Origin: Ruminococcaceae bacterium YRB3002
GTDB taxonomy: Bacteria; Bacillota; Clostridia; Saccharofermentanales; Saccharofermentanaceae
DNA length: 33,714 nucleotides
Direction: 5' to 3'
Assembly: GCA_900099715.1 (NCBI GenBank)
Contig: FMTG01000029.1
Location: forward strand, 1 to 33,714
Shown here one piece after another: positions 8,359 through 15,129 of this stretch (positions are counted from its first letter, which is position 1; each line of letters opens with the position of its first letter). The translations under genes and the position numbers were made by a program. The notes below the pieces were generated by a model. That model was not told the origin of the DNA. It saw only the letters and a program-made list of their open reading frames with translations, and did not search any database.

Positions 8359-9605
8359 TATGCCTGCTCTGCCACAGCTGGTGCGTTCAGCTTAGCCGTT
8401 ATGTAATCCGCCATGCGCGAAGCACCTTCACCGATATTCACCCAGGTCTCCTGTCTGACCTTCTCCCTGCCTCTTGCATATTCGGGATCATCGATACACG
8501 AATCGATCAGCGCCTTAATGTCTCCCAGGCTTTCCTCCGTCAGTTTACTGCCGATACCCGGAAGCATCCTGATCCTCCAGGGAAGATCATCGAGCCAGTA
8601 GTAATCGTAGCAATCCGGTGTGAAGGAAATATCTGCATAGATGATCGGCTTATCAAATACGAGAGCATAATCAAGGATAACGCCCGAGAAATCAGAGATA
8701 AGTATATCCGCCTTGCACAGCACATCGAAATTATCGCTGCTTCGATCCCAGTGCAGATGCTCATTCTCAGGGAACTTTGCCATGATCTCTTCCATCATCG
8801 GAATCTCAGATACAAAACTCTGGGGATGAGGTCTGACGATTATGTCATAGTCAGTACCCGTCAGCGCTTCCAGCACCCTTGTCCCATACTTATTGAAAAT
8901 GCTGTTGGGACCCCATGACGGAGCCAGCAGGACAGTCTTCCTGTCGCCGTGCTCCACTTCGGTCCTGTCAAGCCGCGCTTTCAGCTCATCCATATAAGGG
9001 ATTCCCGTAAGCACGGCATCCTTCTGTTTTGTCTTCAGCTTATTCTCAAGGAATCTGACCTGATCCAGCTGATACTGTCCCGACAGCAGGATCGCATCGA
9101 AAAAAGTAATGCCGAACATCCTGTAGGATGCCGGATCATATGCCCCGTGGAGAATGTGGATGTAGTAATCGGCGAATTTCGATCTCTTCCACTGATATAC
9201 ATCCAGACCTGGGGTAGTGGATAACACTACTGCCGCATTGACGATATTGAGTTTTGCATATGCCTTATTGCCTGTCCCGATGAATTCACATTTGAGATGC
9301 TCCAGCCCGGAATCAAATGCCGGATCATCCTGGGACATCGTCCAGTAAACGATATCAACTCCTCTTTTATCAAGTTCCCGACAGACCGGAGCAAATACCT
9401 GCCAGTATCGCCTCTCCTCTGCAAATATAAGAAAAGGGATCTTATTCTTGTTTGTTTTGTCAACTTTTCCTCTTGTTATAACGAACTTGATCTTTACCCA
9501 TAGCACTTTCACGAAATAAAGGAGAAAACCCAATATGCCAATCAGGACCGTGAACAACATACTCCCGGTCCCGGGATCTATATAAAGCACCATTAGCTCT
9601 GCCAT
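8358..9605 (-). CDS. CDP-glycerol glycerophosphotransferase-like enzyme (TagB/TagF family)
   Basis: This 415-residue enzyme belongs to the family that adds glycerophosphate or ribitol-phosphate from a CDP-activated donor to a lipid-linked acceptor in teichoic acid synthesis. An N-terminal hydrophobic anchor (~13-35) follows the sequence YIDPGTGSM. The catalytic region shows ILHGAYDP (H153), a nucleotide-site candidate RPHPQ (258-262) and SDFSGVILDYALVFDKPIIY (304-323), all characteristic of the family. It lacks the large extra domain of full TagF polymerases, so it could be a priming or single-transfer enzyme. The start at 9605 has GGAGG 11 bases upstream; a Met five codons in would be too far from it. 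It lies 20 bases after the DUF4190-like gene, and its stop shares one base with copy C's start. The context supports a common surface-polymer role. Confidence 0.85.
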   Translation of the reverse strand: MAELMVLYIDPGTGSMLFTVLIGILGFLLYFVKVLWVKIKFVITRGKVDKTNKNKIPFLIFAEERRYWQVFAPVCRELDKRGVDIVYWTMSQDDPAFDSGLEHLKCEFIGTGNKAYAKLNIVNAAVVLSTTPGLDVYQWKRSKFADYYIHILHGAYDPASYRMFGITFFDAILLSGQYQLDQVRFLENKLKTKQKDAVLTGIPYMDELKARLDRTEVEHGDRKTVLLAPSWGPNSIFNKYGTRVLEALTGTDYDIIVRPHPQSFVSEIPMMEEIMAKFPENEHLHWDRSSDNFDVLCKADILISDFSGVILDYALVFDKPIIYADISFTPDCYDYYWLDDLPWRIRMLPGIGSKLTEESLGDIKALIDSCIDDPEYARGREKVRQETWVNIGEGASRMADYITAKLNAPAVAEQA

Positions 9606-9625
9606 ACTCTGTTCAGCCTCCGGAA

Positions 9626-10141
9626 TCAGTCGTCAAAAACAAATTCTCTATCTTCGACTGTATCCTCAAAGGCATCCTCAAGATAGTCGTCGATGTATTT
9701 ATCAATGTAGTCTTCCAGGTCATCAATATCGCTGATATCACGTGAACTGCGAGAATTGTGTGTCCTGTATTCAGCCTCATATCTCTCGACGGGCTTTGTG
9801 CTGCCATTGTGTCCCTGTTCGGTATTCCCGGAAACTATTCCTGCGATCAGCATCATGAAAATGAAGAACATATAGATGAGGATTGCTATGACATTAGCAA
9901 CGACGACAGCAATAGATACAAGTCCGGATATGGCGGAGATCACTATACCGGCAACACCCATAGGATTGACACCGTCACCCTTCTTCTTCAATCTTACGAC
10001 ACCGCCGATAGACAGACCGAGTGCTACCAGCCACATACTTCCGCAAGTAAGCAGTGAAACGATCGAAGTGATCAGTCCTGCGATACACAACCCGTCATTA
10101 TTGTCCTGACATGTCCTCTTGACCCTGTTCTCGTTTTCCAT
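9626..10141 (-). CDS. small DUF4190-like membrane protein with acidic C-terminal tail
   Basis: This protein has 171 residues. After a short polar N-terminus it shows GLCIAGLITSIVSLLTCG and GVAGIVISAISGLVSIAVVV, the glycine-rich paired-helix pattern of DUF4190-type proteins, plus a third hydrophobic stretch. The last ~50 residues are polar and very rich in Asp and Glu, and probably cytoplasmic. The start at 10141 (MENEN) is chosen because AGGAG lies 8 bases upstream; a longer frame beginning at 10207 would include the promoter. It is the first gene of the minus-strand operon that continues into the glycerophosphotransferase and the YidC-like fusions. The family has no firm biochemical role. 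Scaffolding or regulation of the polymer machinery is only a guess from position. Confidence 0.75.
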   Translation of the reverse strand: MENENRVKRTCQDNNDGLCIAGLITSIVSLLTCGSMWLVALGLSIGGVVRLKKKGDGVNPMGVAGIVISAISGLVSIAVVVANVIAILIYMFFIFMMLIAGIVSGNTEQGHNGSTKPVERYEAEYRTHNSRSSRDISDIDDLEDYIDKYIDDYLEDAFEDTVEDREFVFDD

Positions 10142-10187
10142 GGTAATAATCTCCTGTGCGTTTATTAGAAGTAATAAGAACAAATCG

Positions 10188-10217
10188 ATTATAGCACCAT
10201 TTGACATGTGACGCCAA
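10188..10217 (-). promoter_or_regulatory. promoter of the surface-polymer operon
   Basis: On the minus strand there is a perfect TATAAT (10193-10188), with TTGGCG (10217-10212) 18 bases upstream as a weaker -35. It lies about 45 bases before the DUF4190-like start codon and overlaps the scfA promoter in the opposite direction. Confidence 0.55.
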
Positions 10218-10229
10218 TGTAAGTATAAT
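10201..10229 (+). promoter_or_regulatory. consensus sigma-A promoter of scfA
   Basis: TTGACA (10201-10206) and TATAAT (10224-10229) are separated by exactly 17 bases, a perfect vegetative promoter. Transcription would start near 10236, about 28 bases before the scfA ATG. Expression is expected to be strong and constitutive unless repressed. Confidence 0.85.
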
Positions 10230-10263
10230 TTTTCTGTTATATAAATATAGGGAGGCGACCATC

Positions 10264-10410
10264 ATGGACAGAATCGTTACCGTTGAGACACGCGATCTCG
10301 AGAAGTCTTTGGCAGAAGGCGGCTGCGGCGAGTGCCAGACATCCTGCCAGTCAGCATGCAAGACATCATGCGGCGTAGCTAATCAGGCTTGTGAGAAGAC
10401 AGAAGAGTAA
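10264..10410 (+). CDS. scfA: SCIFF ranthipeptide precursor (six cysteines in forty-five)
   Basis: This 48-residue RiPP precursor has an N-terminal leader and six cysteines at 21, 24, 28, 32, 36 and 43, including the family core CGECQTSCQSACKTSC. SCIFF peptides occur across Clostridia and are always paired with a radical SAM maturase, which is the next gene here. The maturase installs a thioether from a cysteine to a nearby residue. The start at 10264 is fixed by GGGAGG eight bases upstream; a longer frame from 10201 would begin inside the promoter. Position 37 is glycine. From memory, the well-studied homologue CteA is crosslinked from Cys32 to Thr37, so the acceptor residue seems to be missing here. 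The peptide's biological role is not settled; quorum sensing or redox-related roles have been proposed for ranthipeptides. Confidence 0.95.
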   Translation: MDRIVTVETRDLEKSLAEGGCGECQTSCQSACKTSCGVANQACEKTEE

Positions 10411-10430
10411 TCTTAAGAAGTATTAACCGG

Positions 10431-10463
10431 AGGCTGTCTCGTTAAGAGGCAGCCTAATTTTTT
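10431..10463 (+). terminator. intrinsic terminator/attenuator between scfA and scfB
   Basis: A 10-bp stem (10431-10440 with 10446-10455, one T-G wobble) closes a GTTAA loop and is followed by AA and six T. It lies after scfA and directly before the scfB ribosome binding site. Partial readthrough would make more precursor than maturase. Confidence 0.8.
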
Positions 10464-10472
10464 GGAGATAAT

Positions 10473-11849
10473 ATGATACACTGCTACCGTTTTGACGACC
10501 TTAACATCGTGCTCGATACATATTCAGGATCCATCCACATGGTAGATCCTGTGGCTTTCGACATCATTCAGATGTATGAAGATACCCCCAGAGATGAGAT
10601 CGTAACCCGCATCATGGCGAAATTCGGTGACCAGCCGGACGTAACGCCCGAAGACGTGAACAAGTGTATCGATGACGTCGAAGCCCTTAAAGCATCGGGC
10701 AAGTTATGGGCACCCGACAAATATGAGAACGTGGCGCTGAACTTCAACAAAAGGCGTGTTCAGATCAAGGCACTCTGTCTTCATGTGGCGCACACATGCA
10801 ACCTTAACTGCTCGTACTGCTTCGCAAGCCAGGGCAAATATCATGGCAAGCGTGGCCTGATGAGTCTGGAGGTCGGCCGTCAGGCAATTGATTTCCTGAT
10901 CGCCAATTCGGGCTATCACAGGAACCTCGATATTGATTTCTTCGGCGGCGAACCGCTGATGAACTGGGATGTCGTGAAAGCCCTTGTCGCCTACGGCAGA
11001 GAGCAGGAGAAGATACATAACAAGAACATCAGGTTTACCCTCACTACCAATGGCGTCCTGCTGGACGATGAAGTGACGGAATTCTGCAACAGGGAGATGC
11101 ATAATGTTGTCCTGAGCCTCGACGGAAGAAAGGAAGTACATGACCGTTTTCGCGTTGATGTAAAGGGCAACGGATCGTATGACAGGATCGTGCCGAATTT
11201 TAAGAGTTTTGTGGCGAAACGCGGCGATAAGTCATACTATATGCGCGGCACATATACACACTACAACACGGACTTCCTGAACGACATCCTCCACATGGCT
11301 GACATGGGATTCACAGAGCTGTCCATGGAACCTGTTGTTACTGATCCCGCTGAACCTTCGGCATTGACTTCTGACGACCTTCCCGTCCTTTTTGAACAGT
11401 ATGAGGAGCTTGCCCGTGAGATGATCAGGAGACATAAGGAAGGCAGAGGATTTACTTTCTACCACTACATGCTCGACCTCACATGCGGTCCCTGCATCTA
11501 CAAGCGCGTTGCCGGATGCGGTTCAGGCACGGAATACCTGGCCGTCACACCATGGGGCGACCTCTATCCCTGTCACCAGTTCGTAGGCGATGAGAAATAC
11601 AAGATGGGCGATATCTGGACCGGCGTCACCAACACCGCTATGCGCGAGAAGTTCGCTTCGTGCAGCGCCTATTCCCGTCCCGAATGCAAAGACTGCTGGG
11701 CAAAGCTCTACTGTTCCGGCGGCTGCGCTGCCAATTCCTATCACGCCACCGGCGATATCAACGGTGTTTACGAATACGGCTGCGAGCTGTTCAGAAAGAG
11801 GATCGAGTGCGCCATAGCCGTGAAGCTCAAGACGATGGAAAACCAATAA
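10473..11849 (+). CDS. scfB: SCIFF radical SAM/SPASM maturase
   Basis: This 458-residue radical SAM enzyme forms thioether crosslinks in the SCIFF peptide. Residues 1-~90 look like the peptide-binding (RRE-like) N-terminus seen in SCIFF maturases. The radical SAM motif CNLNCSYC places C109, C113 and C116 on the SAM-binding 4Fe-4S cluster, followed by FFGGEPLMNW, the typical GGEP motif. The C-terminal ~130 residues are a cysteine-rich SPASM domain with CGPCIYKRVAGCGSG, YPCHQF and CKDCWAKLYCSGGC, holding auxiliary iron-sulfur clusters. Length and motif order match the family. The ribosome binding site GGAG lies five bases before the ATG, just after the terminator hairpin. No terminator is visible after its stop. 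Confidence 0.95.
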   Translation: MIHCYRFDDLNIVLDTYSGSIHMVDPVAFDIIQMYEDTPRDEIVTRIMAKFGDQPDVTPEDVNKCIDDVEALKASGKLWAPDKYENVALNFNKRRVQIKALCLHVAHTCNLNCSYCFASQGKYHGKRGLMSLEVGRQAIDFLIANSGYHRNLDIDFFGGEPLMNWDVVKALVAYGREQEKIHNKNIRFTLTTNGVLLDDEVTEFCNREMHNVVLSLDGRKEVHDRFRVDVKGNGSYDRIVPNFKSFVAKRGDKSYYMRGTYTHYNTDFLNDILHMADMGFTELSMEPVVTDPAEPSALTSDDLPVLFEQYEELAREMIRRHKEGRGFTFYHYMLDLTCGPCIYKRVAGCGSGTEYLAVTPWGDLYPCHQFVGDEKYKMGDIWTGVTNTAMREKFASCSAYSRPECKDCWAKLYCSGGCAANSYHATGDINGVYEYGCELFRKRIECAIAVKLKTMENQ

Positions 11850-11892
11850 TTGACCTTTTATCCAGTAGCCTCATTTAACTTGAAGAAAGATA

Positions 11893-11919
11893 TTGACAAG
11901 AACAGTTACTACCTATAAT
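11893..11919 (+). promoter_or_regulatory. possible promoter of the DUF6020-like gene
   Basis: TTGACA (11893-11898) and TATAAT (11914-11919) are both perfect but only 15 bases apart, shorter than the usual 16-18. They lie about 60 bases before the start at 11981, with AGGAG at 11967-11971 as ribosome binding site. The promoter may be weak or need an activator. Confidence 0.5.
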
Positions 11920-11980
11920 TTTCTTACAGCAAAATAGGCAATGTGTGAGTTACACTAATTAAATCAGGAGAATAACAGCA

Positions 11981-13579
11981 ATGCGCAATATAAATATCAG
12001 ATATGTAGTTATTTCTTCTTTAGTGGCACTCCTATGTGGCGGCAACATGTACGTATATGGCAATGCTTGGATTCCCACATTATTGAGTATTGCTTGCGTT
12101 TTTTTGTTTTCATTATGCTTTGTCATGCTATTAACCCTTTTCATACCTGACAAATTCAGGTTGTTCAACGAATATGAGAAAAAGAAATCTGGTCTAGTAA
12201 AGTACTTTGCGATTTATTTTGTTGCTTGGTTGCCTTTTTTGATCATTAAGTATCCCGGTGCAGTTCAGCCAGATACTTGGCAGATGATTCTTCAGTATAC
12301 GACCAATCGTCTTAATGATTGGCAGTCTGTTTTTTATTCGTTGTATATCAACTGGTTTATTCTTGCTGGTAAATCTTTGGGCAGTGCAAGCGCGGGTCTA
12401 TTTGCATTTGTTCTGGTTCAACACCTTGTTAATAGTTTTGCTTTTGCCTATGCAACAGCATTCATTGATAAGCTAAATACCCGCTCATTTGTTAGAATTG
12501 CTGTAATCGTTATATCTTTGCTCAATCCATATGTAATCGGATATACAGGAACCGCTATCAAGGATGTTCCATACTCTTCTTGTGTATTACTGTTAATCAT
12601 TTTGCTTGCAGAGCATAGTCTTGATCCGGAAGTATTCAAAATAAATATACCCAAGGCAATTCTTCTTGTCATGGTCTGCTGTTGTATATGCTTCATAAGA
12701 AATAATGGAATTTACGTGATATTGATTTGCGTACTATTGGCAATACCAGCATTAATCAGAAACAAAGACCATGTAAGGCTAGTCACTCTTCTCGTTGCTG
12801 GAATGGTAATCTACCTTCTTGGAAACTATTGCATATTTAGCATATGCAATGTATATGTTCGTCCTACAGGGTACGGAGAGGCTCTGTCGATTCCCTTTCA
12901 ACAGACGGCACGTTATGTCCGTGATTATGAGGAAGATGTAACTGAAGAAGAACGGGAGATTATTGATCAGCAGTTAGTTTTTGACACTCTAAAAGAACGT
13001 TATGATCCGCGCATATCTGATCCGGTGAAAGTTAATTATAGAGGAGATAAATCGAATCTGTCCGAGTATTTTGGTGTTTGGTTAAAACAATTCTTGCGCC
13101 ATCCAATATGCTATATTGAAGCAACTGTTGAACAGAACTGCTCGCTGTTTATTCCAACATTATCCTCAACTAATACTGCTTTCTGGAAAAATGGATCAAC
13201 TGGATACGAATTAAATGTCTGCCTTACGGGCGGAGGTTCGTTCGTTGAAAGCAGCTCACTATATTACCCTCCAGAACTTGAGGATGCAAAAGATGTTGTA
13301 ATCCAGATATGTTGTGCACTGCTTGCAACACCAATAGTTTCCGCTTTTTGGAACATTGCAATAGATACCATAATACTCGTTGTTATCTTTATGCTATCCA
13401 TCATTAAGAGACGCCCCGAGAAGCTATATTACCTTGCTCCCATGTTATCAACTTTGTTGATTACCATAGCAGGACCTGTTATATATGGACATCCGAGATA
13501 TATGTTCCCGGTTGTGTTTGCTATTCCATTTGTCATTGTATATGAATTGTATATCAATTCACACCCAAAGAATGCATAG
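11981..13579 (+). CDS. polytopic membrane protein, DUF6020-like (possible GT-C glycosyltransferase)
   Basis: This 532-residue protein has roughly eleven or twelve hydrophobic helices. The loop IKYPGAVQPDTWQ after the third helix fits the pattern of DUF6020 proteins, which resemble GT-C-fold glycosyltransferases with an acidic residue in the first outer loop. A hydrophilic domain (~300-440) precedes the last helices, and the C-terminal HPRYMFPVVFAIPF resembles the end of many polymer-associated membrane proteins. The gene is clearly more AT-rich than scfB before it, with different codon use, which suggests it was acquired. It lies between scfB and a broken ABC gene end; its stop is two bases from the converging remnant. 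A role in surface-glycan assembly is inferred; no substrate can be named. Confidence 0.65.
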   Translation: MRNINIRYVVISSLVALLCGGNMYVYGNAWIPTLLSIACVFLFSLCFVMLLTLFIPDKFRLFNEYEKKKSGLVKYFAIYFVAWLPFLIIKYPGAVQPDTWQMILQYTTNRLNDWQSVFYSLYINWFILAGKSLGSASAGLFAFVLVQHLVNSFAFAYATAFIDKLNTRSFVRIAVIVISLLNPYVIGYTGTAIKDVPYSSCVLLLIILLAEHSLDPEVFKINIPKAILLVMVCCCICFIRNNGIYVILICVLLAIPALIRNKDHVRLVTLLVAGMVIYLLGNYCIFSICNVYVRPTGYGEALSIPFQQTARYVRDYEEDVTEEEREIIDQQLVFDTLKERYDPRISDPVKVNYRGDKSNLSEYFGVWLKQFLRHPICYIEATVEQNCSLFIPTLSSTNTAFWKNGSTGYELNVCLTGGGSFVESSSLYYPPELEDAKDVVIQICCALLATPIVSAFWNIAIDTIILVVIFMLSIIKRRPEKLYYLAPMLSTLLITIAGPVIYGHPRYMFPVVFAIPFVIVYELYINSHPKNA

Positions 13580-13581
13580 TA

Positions 13582-13857
13582 TCACTCCAGCTCGAAAGCA
13601 CCCGTATAGAGCCTGTAATACGTGCCCTTCTCAGCGATGAGCTGATCGTGTGAACCACGCTCGATTATCTTTCCGTGATCGAGCACCATGATAACATCAG
13701 AATTCTTAACAGTAGACAGTCTGTGGGCAATGACGAATACAGTCCTGCCCTCCATGAGCTTATCCATACCGCGTGCCACGATAGCCTCTGTTCTCGTATC
13801 GATGGAAGATGTAGCTTCGTCGAGGATCATTACCGGCGGATCTGCAACTGCCGCCCT
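13582..13857 (-). pseudogene. remnant 3' end of an ABC exporter gene
   Basis: These 276 bases encode the last 91 residues of an ABC ATPase, from RAAVADPPVMILDEATSS through the H-loop AHRLST to the final FELE. They are identical in amino acids to the end of the intact exporter gene at 15130-15405. The DNA differs by scattered synonymous changes, except for a 92-bp perfect stretch. Upstream of the homology the frame runs into unrelated sequence (about 17 codons to a stop) without a suitable start codon, and Walker A and the signature motif are missing. It cannot work as an ATPase. It looks like the scar of a recombination or integration event at the exporter's 3' end, with the acyltransferase gene between the two copies. 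Confidence 0.9.
13610..13701. repeat. 92-bp direct repeat, copy 1
   Basis: This stretch is identical base for base with 15158-15249 and in the same orientation. It lies inside the broken ABC gene end. The flanking homology (13582-13857 against 15130-15405) is clearly less than perfect, so this is a distinct tract of exact identity. Confidence 0.9.
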
Positions 13858-13968
13858 TTTGATTGATGCAAAACTATCGAACCACTGTTTTCCCTTAACA
13901 ATTACGCCATTATGTATTATGCTTAATTGAACTTATATAGCGTTGATCAGATACCAAGCGTTGAAACC

Positions 13969-15072
13969 ATGAAAGAAAAAGACACAAGCGTTGAATTACT
14001 TCGAGTTATAGCTATGATAATTGTGGTTGGGTGCCATACCAATTCTGAAATCTGTTCTGCGATTGGATACACACCGTCCAGCATAGTTATTGCGTGTTTG
14101 GCCGGAGATGGTGTAGCAGTTTTCTGGATGATCATGGGTTTTTTCCTTTTTGATTCAGATTATAAAAAAGCCCTGACTCGCACCTGTAAGAGAATCATAT
14201 TCCCCATGATTTTGTATTCTATGCTCATGTTCTTATTAGGAGATTTTCTGAGTGGAAACACTTGTTCCTTAGCATTGTGGGGCAATCATTCACTTGATGA
14301 TTTTATTGACTTGGTTTTTAACGGAATATTGCTTTGGAGACCAACAGCTCCATACACTGCACAATTTTGGTATATGTACAGTTACATCATAATTATTCTC
14401 TTCTTCCCTGCACTCAAAGGTGTTGTTTCGTTCGTAAAGAACAAACAGCAACAATTGATCATGTTTTTTGTTATTTTTGTCATTTTTCTCATCAATGACA
14501 TAGTAATGAACGAGTTTGTGGGTTTTTCACACGCGCCGTTTAATGGAGCCTTTGGAGGTGCATTGATTGTTTTAATAGGATACGTCGTGTATTCGAATAA
14601 AGAAGTGTTTGAAGGTAAGTTGTTGTATGGAATCGTTGGATTAGTCGCCTTCTTTTTGATCAATCTATTCAGATCCTACATACAGTGGAAAGCTATTGAA
14701 CAGTATCAGTCTACCTATTATTTAATGTGGTTTACAGCATACGGCATACTTGCTGCCGGATCTCTTGTCATATTTGCTTATGGCTTACGAAATATAATCA
14801 ACAACAAACTTATAAAAGCCATCATCCATCATGGTGGTAAACTGTCTTTTAGTGTTTACTTTGTTCATGTGATCGTAATCGCGAGATTAAGGAATGCCGG
14901 AATAATCGACAGATATTTATTATCACTGATAAATGATAATTCACCAACACTCTACATTCATATCAGAATGACTGCTTTGGTGCTTGCATGTTCTTTAATC
15001 ATTGCGGAGCTATATTATTGGCTCAAAAAAGGTATATTTCATATTTTTAAACACAAAACCAATGCGACCTAA
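13969..15072 (+). CDS. acyltransferase-3 family membrane protein
   Basis: This 367-residue protein has about ten hydrophobic helices. The N-terminus TSVELLRVIAMIIVVGCHTN is the hallmark first helix of acyltransferase-3 proteins, which O-acylate (often O-acetylate) surface polysaccharides and lipids; the histidine at its end matches the family's key residue. GDGVAVFWMIMGFFLF and CKRIIFPMILYSM also fit. The start at 13969 (MKEKDT) is preferred over a TTG at 13927 because it gives the normal family N-terminus, although no strong ribosome binding site precedes either. The gene is very AT-rich (16 G+C in 60 at 14461-14520) and lies between two copies of the ABC exporter's 3' end. It is probably acquired and could be lost by recombination between the repeats. 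Confidence 0.85.
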   Translation: MKEKDTSVELLRVIAMIIVVGCHTNSEICSAIGYTPSSIVIACLAGDGVAVFWMIMGFFLFDSDYKKALTRTCKRIIFPMILYSMLMFLLGDFLSGNTCSLALWGNHSLDDFIDLVFNGILLWRPTAPYTAQFWYMYSYIIIILFFPALKGVVSFVKNKQQQLIMFFVIFVIFLINDIVMNEFVGFSHAPFNGAFGGALIVLIGYVVYSNKEVFEGKLLYGIVGLVAFFLINLFRSYIQWKAIEQYQSTYYLMWFTAYGILAAGSLVIFAYGLRNIINNKLIKAIIHHGGKLSFSVYFVHVIVIARLRNAGIIDRYLLSLINDNSPTLYIHIRMTALVLACSLIIAELYYWLKKGIFHIFKHKTNAT

Positions 15073-15096
15073 TCAGATCGCGTTATTGTGTTTAAA
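15046..15096. terminator. long imperfect hairpin between converging genes
   Basis: An 11-bp perfect outer stem (15046-15056 with 15086-15096) encloses an inner stem (15061-15067 with 15078-15084, one wobble). It overlaps the acyltransferase stop codon and faces the end of the ABC exporter gene. There is no T tract, so the terminator role is uncertain. Confidence 0.4.
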
Positions 15097-15129
15097 CAAC
15101 GGGAATACTCGTATGTTAATCATTATGCC

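Noticed and set aside
13582-13830. An 82-residue protein starting MILDEATSS as a real gene
   Set aside because: It is the end of an ABC ATPase without Walker A, signature motif, start region or ribosome binding site.
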